Positions 7,986 to 18,359 of a DNA stretch of 47,160 bases are shown in pieces. The stretch comes from Paracoccaceae bacterium (lineage in GTDB: Bacteria > Pseudomonadota > Alphaproteobacteria > Rhodobacterales > Rhodobacteraceae), in assembly GCA_020425125.1 (NCBI GenBank), contig JAGQRV010000016.1, forward strand, positions 10,955 to 58,114. The letters are read 5' to 3'. The notes beneath the pieces are model-generated. The model saw nothing but the letters and a program-made list of their open reading frames with translations, did no database searches and had not been told where the DNA came from. Each line of letters opens with the position of its first letter. Positions within the stretch are counted from its first letter, which is position 1. Position numbers and translations under genes: made by a program.

Positions 7986-8820
7986 TGCGGCCGGCTTCCA
8001 CGCCGGCATCGTGTCCACGGCGCACGGAAACCTCGGCTTCCGCAGCGAGCTGCTTGCGGCCGGCGTAGTCGGCGACCCTCAGCGGCGGGTGATAGACCAC
8101 CCGAACCCTTCCCTGCCGGGGCGCCGCCAGAACCTTCAGAAGATGCGGGGCAAAGTCCATGCCACCCCACCAGGAATAGAACCGCGGCTCTTCTCCAAGC
8201 GGCGCGTAATAGGTCACGCTCACAGGCTGCACCCAAATCGTGTCGCGCAATTCCGCATCGAAGAAGGCAGCAAAAAGTGTCGGCTTGAACGACAGGACCC
8301 GTTGACCGTCCGTGCTCGTACCTTCGGGAAAGAAGAGCAGCTTGTGGCCTGCGGCGAGGCGCCGGATGAACAGCGCCCTTTGTTCGGCCGCTTCCTTGGG
8401 ATCGCGGTTGATGAACACCGTTCCGGTGGCGCGCGCGAGCCAGCCGATTCCGGCCCATCCGGCGACCTCCGCCTTGGCAACGTAATAGATCCGCTTCCGC
8501 GCATTCAGCGAGAAGATGTCGAGCCAGGAGGAGTGGTTGGCCACCACGGCGCCATGCGACCGCATCGGTTCGCCGTCGGATTCGAAACGCATCCCGAGAA
8601 TGCGGAAGGCGTTGCGGCAGACGAACTGGGTGATGAACGGCGTCACCGGACGGCGAAGGCCGAATAGCGGCGCTTCAATCAGGCGCACAAGAAGCAGAAG
8701 CCCGAGACAGCCGAAGGTCAGCAGCCCGAGCAGCCCCCCCTTCACGGCCACCCGCACCCAGGCGACCCCTTTCGGCCGCGGGTGATCGGGCTCCTCTTCC
8801 CCGCGCCAGGTCGTGCTCAC
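7969..8820 (-). CDS. olsA: Lyso-ornithine-lipid/1-acylglycerol-3-phosphate O-acyltransferase (PlsC family)
   Basis: A 283-residue membrane-associated acyltransferase. One N-terminal hydrophobic segment (about 26-48) anchors it; the catalytic HX4D motif is NHSSWLD (His96, Asp101), followed by the GTVFINRD and FFPEGTSTDG motifs of the PlsC family. The GTG start at 8820 overlaps the stop of the olsB-like gene (GTGA), so the two are translationally coupled. That coupling makes OlsA, which adds the second fatty acid to form ornithine lipid, the most likely identity; a general PlsC role in phosphatidate synthesis is the alternative. Confidence 0.88.
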   Translation of the reverse strand: MSTTWRGEEEPDHPRPKGVAWVRVAVKGGLLGLLTFGCLGLLLLVRLIEAPLFGLRRPVTPFITQFVCRNAFRILGMRFESDGEPMRSHGAVVANHSSWLDIFSLNARKRIYYVAKAEVAGWAGIGWLARATGTVFINRDPKEAAEQRALFIRRLAAGHKLLFFPEGTSTDGQRVLSFKPTLFAAFFDAELRDTIWVQPVSVTYYAPLGEEPRFYSWWGGMDFAPHLLKVLAAPRQGRVRVVYHPPLRVADYAGRKQLAAEAEVSVRRGHDAGVEAGRISPVR

Positions 8821-9620
8821 GCTCGATCTTCCCCTGCAGGGACCGCCTCGAGTCCCCGGGTATAGATGGCGCGCTGACGCGCATTCATCCGGTCCGTGTC
8901 GAGAACGAGGCAGACATCGATGGTGTTGAAGGCATGGTCAATGAAGCCGCCCTCACCGATGAAGCCGCCGAGCCGCAAATAGGCCTTGATCAGTGCCGGA
9001 ACGGCCCGCATCGCCTCGACCCGGTCGATCTTGTCCTCCGGACAGAGATCGAGCCGCTGGAAATGTTCGGGGAGTGCCCGCACTCTCAGGTCCGGCGGGG
9101 CGAGATGGCGGTGATGCAGCAACGACAAAGGCGCCGCAAGGCCGGTGACATCCGTGCCATGAAAGCTCGCCACGCCAAACAGCACCTCGATCTCGTTTCG
9201 CAGCGTGAAATCGGCGAGTCCGGTCCAGAGCACGTGCATGGCCGGCCCTCCGCGGTACTCTGCGCGCAGGCACGAGCGGCCCAGTTCCAGCAAACGTCGC
9301 CCACTACTGGTCAGCGGCGACAGGTCGTATTCGCCGGCCGTGTAAAAGCCGCCCGCCGCGTCCGCCCGTTCGCCCCGCATCAGCCGATAGACCCCGACGA
9401 CATGGTCTATTCCGCCGGTGTCGCGCTGGCGGTCCACCAGGATCATGTGGTCGTAGAACGGATCGTAGGCATCGCATTCGAGCCGCCGGACATGATCCAC
9501 AAGGGCTCCGTCGCCGCCCAATTCCTCGACGAAGACCTCGTAACGCAGCCGCTGGGCACCCAGAAGGTCCCTTTCGTCCGTGGCGATCCGGACCGCGAAG
9601 GGACTATCGGCAGATGGCAT
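8817..9620 (-). CDS. olsB: L-ornithine N-alpha-acyltransferase (OlsB-like GNAT)
   Basis: A GNAT-fold acyltransferase that makes lyso-ornithine lipid from ornithine and an acyl-ACP. Family features include the early AQRLRYEVFVEELG motif, the YDPFYDHMILVD segment, VVGVYRLMR, LELGRSCLRAEYRGG (CoA/ACP-binding loop) and DFTLRNEIEVLFGVASFHGTD. With the ATG at 9620 it has 267 residues; this start is preceded by GGGGA at good spacing and begins just before the conserved region. Longer forms from 9674 or 9704 are possible. It overlaps olsA by 4 bp; the pair is a two-gene ornithine-lipid operon. Confidence 0.87.
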   Translation of the reverse strand: MPSADSPFAVRIATDERDLLGAQRLRYEVFVEELGGDGALVDHVRRLECDAYDPFYDHMILVDRQRDTGGIDHVVGVYRLMRGERADAAGGFYTAGEYDLSPLTSSGRRLLELGRSCLRAEYRGGPAMHVLWTGLADFTLRNEIEVLFGVASFHGTDVTGLAAPLSLLHHRHLAPPDLRVRALPEHFQRLDLCPEDKIDRVEAMRAVPALIKAYLRLGGFIGEGGFIDHAFNTIDVCLVLDTDRMNARQRAIYTRGLEAVPAGEDRA

Positions 9621-9979
9621 CAAGTCCCCGAAGTCGCGCGCTTTTCCGCCATGTCGCGAAGCCTGGAACCGCATCGCATCCGCCTGGGAAGTCCGTACAC
9701 GCAATGGTTGACTCGTGTGGTTCTTTTGTTAACGGTGTCATGACCATCTTCACTCTGGCGAGTCAATCTCAAGCGGCACCTGTTCTGCGTTGATCACGAC
9801 CTTACCGGCATGTTGAAAGTTAACTGTTATCTTACCGGCAGCATTGGATTGGACCTGTCCCAACCCCCAGTCGGGGCGGGCCGGATTCCGGACGAGCATG
9901 CCGGGCTCGAGAAGGGAATTCACCATTTGCGCCTCTGGCCCCGTATCCGCGTCGTTCCCTGCATTTGCAGGACGCCGCG
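9621..9979. other. Divergent intergenic region olsB-chpT with 10-bp direct repeats
   Basis: About 360 bp without a clear gene (275 bp if olsB starts at 9704). It is AT-richer than its surroundings. CTTACCGGCA occurs at 9801-9810 and again exactly 30 bp later at 9831-9840, and the palindrome AGTTAACT lies between them at 9818-9825. A TGTTAT element at 9825-9830 could be a -10 box for chpT. These look like regulatory sites but no known operator is matched. Confidence 0.4.
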
Positions 9980-10579
9980 ATGAATGTGCGATCGAACGAC
10001 CTCGTGTCCCTGATCGGCAGTCGAATCTGCCATGACCTTATCAGCCCCATCGGCGCGATCGGCAACGGCATCGAACTGATCTCGCTGACCGGATCGGGTT
10101 CGGGGCCCGAAATGGCGCTCATCTCCGAAAGCGTGAACAACGCCCAGGCCCGGATCCGGTTCTATCGGATCGCGTTCGGCGCCAGCAATGGCGGCCAGAA
10201 CGTCGCTGGCAGCGAGGCCGCCGAAATCATGCGCGACATCTATGGTACGGGCCGGCTCAGCGTCACCTGGGAACCGCGGGGCGAGGTGCGTCGCGCCGAA
10301 GCCAAGCTTCTGTTCCTGCTTGTGCAATGCCTTGAAAGCGCCATGCCCCACGGCGGGCGCATCGTGGTGGCCGCTTCGAATGGCCGCTGGACGACCACCG
10401 GCTCAGCCGCCAAGTTCCGCAACCTTGCCGAATTCTGGGACCTGCTGCGCGAGCCGTCTGCCGAGGCCGAGGTCGGGCCGGACACCATCCAGTTCGCCCT
10501 GGCACCGCTTCAGGCAGCGGATCTCGGCCGCCGGCTCGACTTGCAGATCAGCCCCACGGATATCCGGATCGCGTTCTGA
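9980..10579 (+). CDS. chpT: Histidine phosphotransferase ChpT
   Basis: A 199-residue cytoplasmic protein with a degenerate histidine-kinase architecture. Helix 1 of the DHp domain carries SRICHDLISPIGAIGNGIEL with the phospho-accepting His18; the C-terminal half resembles an ATPase domain but lacks nucleotide-binding boxes. This is the ChpT pattern, the phosphotransferase that passes phosphate from the hybrid kinase CckA to the cell-cycle regulator CtrA and to CpdR. The ATG at 9980 is chosen over one five codons upstream because family members begin just before NDLVSLIGSR. It ends 6 bp from the convergent proA stop. Confidence 0.88.
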   Translation: MNVRSNDLVSLIGSRICHDLISPIGAIGNGIELISLTGSGSGPEMALISESVNNAQARIRFYRIAFGASNGGQNVAGSEAAEIMRDIYGTGRLSVTWEPRGEVRRAEAKLLFLLVQCLESAMPHGGRIVVAASNGRWTTTGSAAKFRNLAEFWDLLREPSAEAEVGPDTIQFALAPLQAADLGRRLDLQISPTDIRIAF

Positions 10580-10585
10580 AGCGGC

Positions 10586-11847
10586 TCAGGCGCGCACGGC
10601 GCCGTTGCCCTCGACCAGATACTTGAAGCTCGTCAGCTGTTCGACACCGACCGGGCCGCGGGCATGCATCTTGCCCGTGGCGATGCCGATCTCCGCCCCC
10701 ATGCCGAACTCGCCCCCATCGGCGAACTGCGTGGAGGCGTTGTGCATCAGGATCGCGCTGTCGATCCGGGCGAAGAATGTCGCGACCGCTGCCGCGTCTT
10801 CCGTCAGGATACAGTCGGTGTGGTTCGACCCGTAGCGGCGGATATGGGCGATGGCCCCCTCGACACCATCGACGATCCGTGCCGCAACGATCATGTCGAG
10901 GAACTCGCGTCCGAAATCCTCGGGAGCCGCGGGGACCGTCCCGTCGATTGCGGTCAGGTCACCCTCGGCACGCACCTCGACACCCGCCCTGACGAGATCG
11001 TCCAGAAACGGCGCGCCATTACGGTCAAAAAAGGCCCGGTCAACCAGCACGCATTCGACAGCGCCACAGATGCCCGGCCGCCGCGTCTTGGCGTTCAGGA
11101 TCACCTGGCGCGCCATCTCCACGTCGGCCGCTGCATCCACGTAGATGTGGCAGATGCCTTCGAGATGCGCAAAGACCGGCACCCGCGCCTCCCGTTGCAC
11201 CAGCCCGACGAGCCCCTTGCCGCCGCGCGGGACGATCACATCGATGGTCTCGGTCATGCCGAGCATCTCGCTCACTGCGGCGCGGTCCCGGGTCGGCACC
11301 AGTTGGATCGCGTCAGCAGGCAGTCCCTGAGAGGTCAGCCCTTCGACGAGGCAGGCATGAAGCGCGCCCGACGAATGGAAGCTTTCGGACCCGCCGCGCA
11401 GGATCACCGCATTGCCCGCCTTCACGCAAAGCGCGCCGGCGTCCACGGTCACGTTCGGACGGCTTTCATAGATGACCCCGATGACGCCGAGCGGCGTGCG
11501 GACACGGCGGATATGGAGGCCGGTCGGCCGATCCCATTCGGCAATCACTTCGCCTACGGGATCGACCTGCACCGCGACCGACCGCAGACCTGCGACGACC
11601 CCTTCGATCCGGCCAGGCGTCAATTCGAGCCGGTCGAGCATCGCGGCACTCAATCCCTTGTCGCGCCCGTATTCCATGTCGCGCGCATTGGCATCGAGGA
11701 TCGTCGAAACGGACGTTTCGATCCGGTCCGCAGCGGCCTGAAGCGCCGCCACCTTGACGTCGGGATCGGCCACGGCAAGGAGCGACGCCGCGGCGCGGGC
11801 GCGTTCGCCGATTTCCGCCATCATCGCGGGGATGTTGTCGAGATCCT

Positions 11848-11851
<4 letters not shown>
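10586..11851 (-). CDS. proA: Glutamate-5-semialdehyde dehydrogenase (gamma-glutamyl phosphate reductase)
   Basis: A 421-residue cytoplasmic enzyme of the aldehyde dehydrogenase superfamily that reduces gamma-glutamyl phosphate with NADPH, the second step of proline synthesis. The catalytic Cys is in [13 protein letters not shown], the IPRGGKGLV-type segment appears as [13 protein letters not shown], and [11 protein letters not shown] and the C-terminal [19 protein letters not shown] motif are typical. The ATG at 11851 overlaps the proB stop (ATGA), so the two are coupled. Length matches the family. Confidence 0.97.
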
Positions 11852-14054
<2,203 letters not shown>

Positions 14055-14095
14055 TCAAGGGCGCAGCGACACCTCATACCCGCGCGCGGCGGTCG

Positions 14096-14635
14096 TCAGA
14101 CCAGCTTGCGCAAATAAGTCCAGGTCGGGACAGTCTTGTTCTGCGCCACAGAGAAGGCCTCCGCATCGCCGATATAGTCGAAGCCCGCATTGGTCAGAAG
14201 CCGCGCCGAAACCGGGTTCGACTGGAAAACCTCGGCAAAGACCGTCGTCACGCCCTGCGGATTGGCCGATAGCAGCGCCTGAACCGCCTCGCTGGCGAAG
14301 CCGGTATTCCAGAACGCCGGCGCGACCCAATAGCGGATTTCCGACCGCTCGGCGCTCAGGCGCTCCATCGACACGATCCCCAACAGCTCGGTCAGCCCGG
14401 CCGCCTTTCCGTCCAGCGCCCAGACATCTTCACGGCGGTGCGGCGACAGCGCACGTGCGATGAACGCTTCGGCCGCCCCTGGCGGCAGGGGATGCGGAAT
14501 GCTGCAGGTATTCGCGGCCACACGTTCGTCGCCGGCATAGAGTGTCAGCAGCCCTTCGTCGGAGCGCCGCAGGGGGCGCAGAACCAAACGGTCACTTTGA
14601 ATCGTGGGCTGCTCGGCAATGGATTCCTGAATCAC
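14096..14635 (-). CDS. GNAT-family N-acetyltransferase (RimJ/RimL-like)
   Basis: A 179-residue acetyltransferase of the RimJ/RimL type: the N-terminal SDRLVLRPLRRSDEG motif, the EIRYWVAPAFWNTGFASEAVQALL acetyl-CoA-binding helix region, and NPVSARLLTNAGFDYIG near the C-terminus. The GTG at 14635 was preferred over an upstream ATG at 14668 because GGGAGGA lies 5-7 bases before it and the extra residues are not family-like. The substrate is unknown; similar genes lie between rpmA and obg in many Rhodobacterales (general knowledge). Confidence 0.85.
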   Translation of the reverse strand: MIQESIAEQPTIQSDRLVLRPLRRSDEGLLTLYAGDERVAANTCSIPHPLPPGAAEAFIARALSPHRREDVWALDGKAAGLTELLGIVSMERLSAERSEIRYWVAPAFWNTGFASEAVQALLSANPQGVTTVFAEVFQSNPVSARLLTNAGFDYIGDAEAFSVAQNKTVPTWTYLRKLV

Positions 14636-14885
14636 GCACTTCCTCCCAAAAGCGCAGAACGCGCGCAACGCGCAACGACCATTCGGCTGTCACGGATAGG
14701 ATCACCTCCAGACCCCACCCTTCGGATCGCACTCCGAAATCTCCCGCGACCGTCAAGACATGCCGATGGATCAGATGGTTATTCTAACCTAGAACCTCAA
14801 GGTACGGCATCTTGTTCCATAACTTGAGTTAAGACGTCTCGAATGCGGCACGGACCGACCACAGATTCTTGCTGCGAGAACATCA

Positions 14886-14913
14886 AGGGGACCGGCGCCA
14901 CCGCCGATCCCCT
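14886..14913 (-). terminator. Strong hairpin after rpmA
   Basis: Read on the minus strand, AGGGGATCGGCG-GTGG-CGCCGGTCCCCT is a 12-bp stem (one T-G pair) with a 4-base loop, 25 bp beyond the rpmA stop. The following bases (TGATGTTCT) are only mildly T-rich. It probably terminates or attenuates rplU-rpmA transcription. The rest of the 302-bp gap to the acetyltransferase start (14636-14937) shows no gene. Confidence 0.6.
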
Positions 14914-14937
14914 CCGACCTGTGCCCGGAGGCGGGGC

Positions 14938-15207
14938 CTATTCGGCGGCTTCGGCGGACGGAGCGACCGAGATGAAGGTGCGCCCCTTGAGGCCGGTGTG
15001 GAAGCTCACGCGTCCTTCGGCCGTCGCGAAGATCGTGTGATCCCGGCCCATGCCCACATTCTCGCCCGGCCACCACTTGGTGCCGCGCTGGCGGACGATG
15101 ATGTTGCCCGGAACCACGGCCTCACCGCCGAATTTCTTGACGCCGAGGCGCCGGCCCGCAGAGTCGCGGCCGTTGCGGGACGAACCGCCTGCTTTCTTGT
15201 GTGCCAT
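14938..15207 (-). CDS. rpmA: 50S ribosomal protein L27
   Basis: An 89-residue ribosomal protein near the peptidyl-transferase centre. The [20 protein letters not shown] start and [21 protein letters not shown] segment are diagnostic. No N-terminal extension of the Firmicutes type (cleaved by Prp) is present. It lies 14 bp after the rplU stop and is co-transcribed with it. Confidence 0.98.
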   Translation of the reverse strand: MAHKKAGGSSRNGRDSAGRRLGVKKFGGEAVVPGNIIVRQRGTKWWPGENVGMGRDHTIFATAEGRVSFHTGLKGRTFISVAPSAEAAE

Positions 15208-15221
15208 TTCTCGCGCTCCCC

Positions 15222-15650
15222 TTACTCGGTCGTCACCAGGCCGGCATCGTCGGCCGCGGGCGCTTCGGTTGCGATCGCGTCTGCCGGCGCCGGATCGGCT
15301 GCCGCAACGGTCTCGGCGGCCGCAGCGGCCACGCCGCCAGCCCCGAGGATGCCCGTGACCCGCACCAGCGTCAGTTTCTGCCGGTGGCCGCGCGTCCGCT
15401 TCGAGCTGTGCTTCCGGCGGCGCTTGTGGAAGGTCAGGACCTTGTCGGCCTTGATCTGGTCGATCACCTCGGCCTCGACCGCCGCCCCTTCGACCAGCGG
15501 ATTTCCGATCACGGGGCTGTCGCCGCCCAGGACCAGAACTTCGCTGAACTGAATCTTGTCACCCGACGCGCCATCCAGCTTCTCGACGCGCAGAACGTCG
15601 CCGTTCTGTACCCGGTACTGCTTGCCGCCGGTCTTGATCACCGCGAACAT
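15222..15650 (-). CDS. rplU: 50S ribosomal protein L21 with Ala/Pro-rich C-terminal extension
   Basis: A 142-residue protein; the first ~103 residues are ordinary L21 ([18 protein letters not shown] at the start, [18 protein letters not shown] basic segment binding 23S rRNA). Beyond GILG comes an acidic alanine/proline-rich tail of about 35 residues ([18 protein letters not shown] and on), absent from most bacteria but seen in some alphaproteobacteria. The ATG at 15650 is the family start; a longer upstream frame is not L21-like. First gene of the rplU-rpmA unit. Confidence 0.97.
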   Translation of the reverse strand: MFAVIKTGGKQYRVQNGDVLRVEKLDGASGDKIQFSEVLVLGGDSPVIGNPLVEGAAVEAEVIDQIKADKVLTFHKRRRKHSSKRTRGHRQKLTLVRVTGILGAGGVAAAAAETVAAADPAPADAIATEAPAADDAGLVTTE

Positions 15651-15774
15651 CTGTCGTTTCCTTGTCTCCGCGTCCTGTGGTCCCGCATACGGGCGGCGTT
15701 TCGGGCGTAAGCCCAACCGTCGGACAGCGCGCCTTTCGGCGTGATTTCTCTTTTCCGGCCGAACCGGAGCGTGC

Positions 15775-15803
15775 CGTATCTCCGAACGGCAGCGGGAAGT
15801 CAA
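15775..15803 (-). promoter_or_regulatory. Candidate promoter and structured leader for rplU-rpmA
   Basis: On the minus strand TTGACT (15803-15798), a 17-bp spacer and GATACG (15780-15775) resemble a sigma-70 promoter with a good -35 and weak -10. The ~120-nt transcript leader down to the rplU ATG contains two small hairpins, CGCC-GAAA-GGCG and CCCG-TATG-CGGG, which could be part of an L21-type autoregulatory leader. The first hairpin has a GNRA tetraloop. Confidence 0.5.
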
Positions 15804-15836
15804 GTATTCGCTGGGGTCTCAGGCTATCGCAATGCC

Positions 15837-16661
15837 TCAGAGATCCTCCGAATTCATCCATCTCCCCAGGGCCTCGCCGGTCTCGAACGAGGTGGACACG
15901 AACAGCGCGTCGAAGGCCTCGAACAGCGCGGTGTTCATCGCCTGGCCGGCGGGGCTGCGGCAGAAGTCGACGTAGTCGGCCATTTCGGCATCGCTGAGCG
16001 GCTGGTAGGCCAGTACCACATAGGCCCGCACCCAATCCTCGGTCTCGGCTCTGAGTTGCGGCTCCTGCTGCCAGACCTGCGTCAGGATCTCCGCTTCGCT
16101 CGCGGGCACGCCCCGCGCACCTGACGCGCCCGCGCTCAACCCCTTGAGGAAGGCCGCATTGGCGTTCAGCGCGCCGACCACGTTGCCGTCGATCAGGTTG
16201 TTGACGCGGATGAAGTCCTCCAGAAGGTCGATCCGCGGATCGTGCGCCGCGCGCATGTCGGCATAGCGGACCAGAACAGCCTGCTGGGTTTCGGGATCGC
16301 GCAGCGCCTTGCGCGCATCGAGCTCAAGATCGACGATCTGCTGCCCGAGGGGGGCCTCCAGATAGTGCAGGATCTTCGCGGAATAGCGGCCTTCCAGCAC
16401 CTCGGCGAACCTGTCGGAGAGGATCGGGCCGGTTCGCTCGGGACTGTTGATCCGCCCCACAGTGTCGGCCCAACCCTGCGCGGCGCGTCCCGGCATAATC
16501 GTCCCGGCGATCTCCGACCCGGCATCCACCGCCTCGTCCTGCAGGACGCGCAACAACGACTCGGTCTGCAGCGCTGCCAGGATCGCGTCGCTTCCCCGGC
16601 TGACCTGAGCGGCGGCGAAAGTGGGAAACAGGACCAGACAGATCAGGGCGATCGCACGCAT
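15837..16661 (-). CDS. DUF2059-domain secreted protein
   Basis: A 274-residue protein with a clear Sec signal (MRAIALICLVLFPTFAAAQ, cleavage near residue 18). The mature part is helical and matches the DUF2059 type: an early region on paired helices (EGRYSAKILHYLEAPLGQQIVDLE) and a C-terminal copy (QPLSDAEMADYVDFCRSPAGQAMNTALFEAF) showing the motif in which a residue stretch near the membrane ends with SPAGQ. The ATG at 16661 was chosen as the start of the signal; a longer frame upstream is not coding. Periplasmic role unknown. Separated by about 175 bp from the rplU promoter region on the same strand as the aminotransferase gene. Confidence 0.8.
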   Translation of the reverse strand: MRAIALICLVLFPTFAAAQVSRGSDAILAALQTESLLRVLQDEAVDAGSEIAGTIMPGRAAQGWADTVGRINSPERTGPILSDRFAEVLEGRYSAKILHYLEAPLGQQIVDLELDARKALRDPETQQAVLVRYADMRAAHDPRIDLLEDFIRVNNLIDGNVVGALNANAAFLKGLSAGASGARGVPASEAEILTQVWQQEPQLRAETEDWVRAYVVLAYQPLSDAEMADYVDFCRSPAGQAMNTALFEAFDALFVSTSFETGEALGRWMNSEDL

Positions 16662-16785
16662 GACATCTCCGAACTTTGGCGCAAGGATGCGGGCTGAGGC
16701 TGGATTTGGCAATCGGCAAGCCGTCCAGCGCCGGCTCGCCGTCGATCTCCGCGTACGCGGTTCGGCTTGCCTCGCGCCGCAGAAC

Positions 16786-18105
16786 TCAGATGCAGCCTGA
16801 AATCGCCGTATCCAGCTTGTCGACCAACTCCTCGATCTCGTCGTCGGAAATGATGAACGGCGGCGCCAGCAAGATGTGATCACCGGTCCTGCCGTCGATC
16901 GTTCCCGACATCGGATAGCAGATCAGCCCGGCCTCGAACGCCGCCTTCTTGATCTTCGCGGCAATCCCGAGTCCGGGATCGAACGGCATCTTGGACGCGC
17001 GGTCGGCGACCAGTTCGACCCCTCGAAAGAGGCCGCGGCCGCGGATGTCGCCGACATGCGCGTGCTCGCCGAAGCGGCTGATGAGACGTCGTTCCAGCGT
17101 CTGGCCCTGAACTTGAACACGCTCCAGCAGGCCGCGCTCGAGGATCGCGGTCAGCACCGCGAGCCCGGCAGCCGTGGCGACGGGATGGCCGTTATAGGTG
17201 TGCCCGTGCTGGAAGAAGCCCGACCCCCGGTCGATCGCGTCATAGATGTCGGCGGTGCACAGCATCGCGCCGATCGGCTGGTATCCGGCGCCCAGTCCCT
17301 TCGCGATGCAGACGATATCAGGGGCGACGCCATCCTGTTCGCAGGCGAAGAGCGTGCCGGTGCGACCCATCCCGCACATCACTTCGTCGAGAATCAGAAG
17401 AACCCCGTGCGCATCGCAGACCTCGCGGATTCGGCGGAAATAGCCTGGCGGCGGCGCCAGCGCGCCTGCCGTGGCGCCCACCACCGGTTCCGCGACGAAG
17501 GCCATCACCGTTTCAGGGCCAAGCCGCAGAATCTCGTCTTCCAGCGCGTTGGCTGCACGCAAGCCATAGGCCTCGGCACTCTCGTCCGGGCGCCGGTAGC
17601 GGTATTCGTAACAGGGGTCGATATGGCTGACATCAAGAAGCAGTGGACCGAACTGCAGCCGCCGCCATTCGTTCCCGCCAGCACTCAGCGCGCCGATGGT
17701 GTTGCCGTGGTAGCTTTGCTTCCGGGCAATCAGCCGCGCACGCTGCGGCTCCATCCGTTCGTACCAGTACTGGCGCGCGAGCTTGATGGCGGCTTCGGTC
17801 GCCTCGCTTCCTCCGGACACGAAATAGACGCGGTCGAGCTTGCCCGGTGCATTTGCCGCCAGCAGGTCGGCCAGAGCCTCGGCCGGTTCCGAGGTGAAGA
17901 AGCCGGTATGCGCAAAAGCGATCCTCTCGGCCTGCGCCTTGATCGCGTCGATCACGGTCCGGTCGCCATGGCCGAGGCAGGACACCGCAGCGCCACCGGA
18001 CCCGTCCAGATACCGCTTCCCGTCCGCGTCGATCAGATAGCAGCCATCGCCGCCGGCGGCCGTCGGCAGATGCCGGTGGCAGTGGCGTGGAAAGACATGC
18101 GACAT
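16786..18105 (-). CDS. Class III pyridoxal-phosphate aminotransferase
   Basis: A 439-residue cytoplasmic enzyme of the class III family (omega-amino acid/diamine transaminases). Features are LDGSGGAAVSCLGHG at the start, VYFVSGGSEATEAAIKLARQYW, SYHGNTIGALS, VAEPVVGATAGALAPP, ILDEVMCGMGRTG with the PLP-ring Asp, and the Schiff-base Lys in CIAKGLGAGYQPIGAML. The donor substrate cannot be set from the sequence; beta-alanine/taurine-pyruvate-type and omega-amine transaminases share these motifs. A GGGAGGGGG run precedes the ATG at 18105. It lies downstream of the formate dehydrogenase genes but is separated from them by a block of hairpins. Confidence 0.9.
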   Translation of the reverse strand: MSHVFPRHCHRHLPTAAGGDGCYLIDADGKRYLDGSGGAAVSCLGHGDRTVIDAIKAQAERIAFAHTGFFTSEPAEALADLLAANAPGKLDRVYFVSGGSEATEAAIKLARQYWYERMEPQRARLIARKQSYHGNTIGALSAGGNEWRRLQFGPLLLDVSHIDPCYEYRYRRPDESAEAYGLRAANALEDEILRLGPETVMAFVAEPVVGATAGALAPPPGYFRRIREVCDAHGVLLILDEVMCGMGRTGTLFACEQDGVAPDIVCIAKGLGAGYQPIGAMLCTADIYDAIDRGSGFFQHGHTYNGHPVATAAGLAVLTAILERGLLERVQVQGQTLERRLISRFGEHAHVGDIRGRGLFRGVELVADRASKMPFDPGLGIAAKIKKAAFEAGLICYPMSGTIDGRTGDHILLAPPFIISDDEIEELVDKLDTAISGCI

Positions 18106-18136
18106 GAGGTGTCCCCCTCCCTATCCCGCTGGGCGC

Positions 18137-18213
18137 TGCGCGATTGCGCAAGGTGTCCGCCCGTGCGGTTCACGGCTCGAAGCGCTGCCCATTCCGCAGC
18201 GCTCGCGGAATGG
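18137..18213. repeat. Cluster of hairpins with two mutually exclusive stems
   Basis: AGCGCTGC-CCATTCC-GCAGCGCT (18181-18203, perfect 8-bp stem) overlaps CCATTCCGC-AGCGCTC-GCGGAATGG (18189-18213, perfect 9-bp stem), so only one can form at a time. A third small stem, TGCGC-GATT-GCGCA, lies at 18137-18150. They sit between the last formate dehydrogenase-linked gene and the aminotransferase gene, both minus strand. No T-run follows, so they may be an attenuator, a Rho-linked end or an mRNA-protecting structure. Confidence 0.55.
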
Positions 18214-18222
18214 CGCCCGCAC

Positions 18223-18348
18223 CTAGTTTATCCGGACATTGGCCGAAGATTGCCGCTGCTCGGACGAGAACCCGGCATGGTCCAGCCCGAAATTGGCAAG
18301 AAAGGCGATCGCGAAGATCGCCAGAAAGGCCAGAAACATGACTCGCAT
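18223..18348 (-). CDS. 41-residue single-span membrane peptide
   Basis: A very short ORF (too short for routine calling) that starts at an ATG at 18348 with GGAGGGTTC immediately upstream and lies 11 bp beyond the WD40-cytochrome stop. After MRV, a hydrophobic stretch (MFLAFLAIFAIAFLANFGL) forms one transmembrane helix, followed by a polar tail (DHAGFSSEQRQSSANVRIN). The strong ribosome site, spacing and composition make it a likely real last gene of the formate dehydrogenase operon, perhaps a small subunit or assembly peptide. No homologue is recognised. Confidence 0.6.
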   Translation of the reverse strand: MRVMFLAFLAIFAIAFLANFGLDHAGFSSEQRQSSANVRIN

Positions 18349-18359
18349 GAACCCTCCGT

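Noticed and set aside
9820-9836. CtrA-type box (TTAA-N7-TTAA) upstream of chpT
   Set aside because: Only one TTAA half is intact; the second half reads CTTA, so the match is too weak to call.
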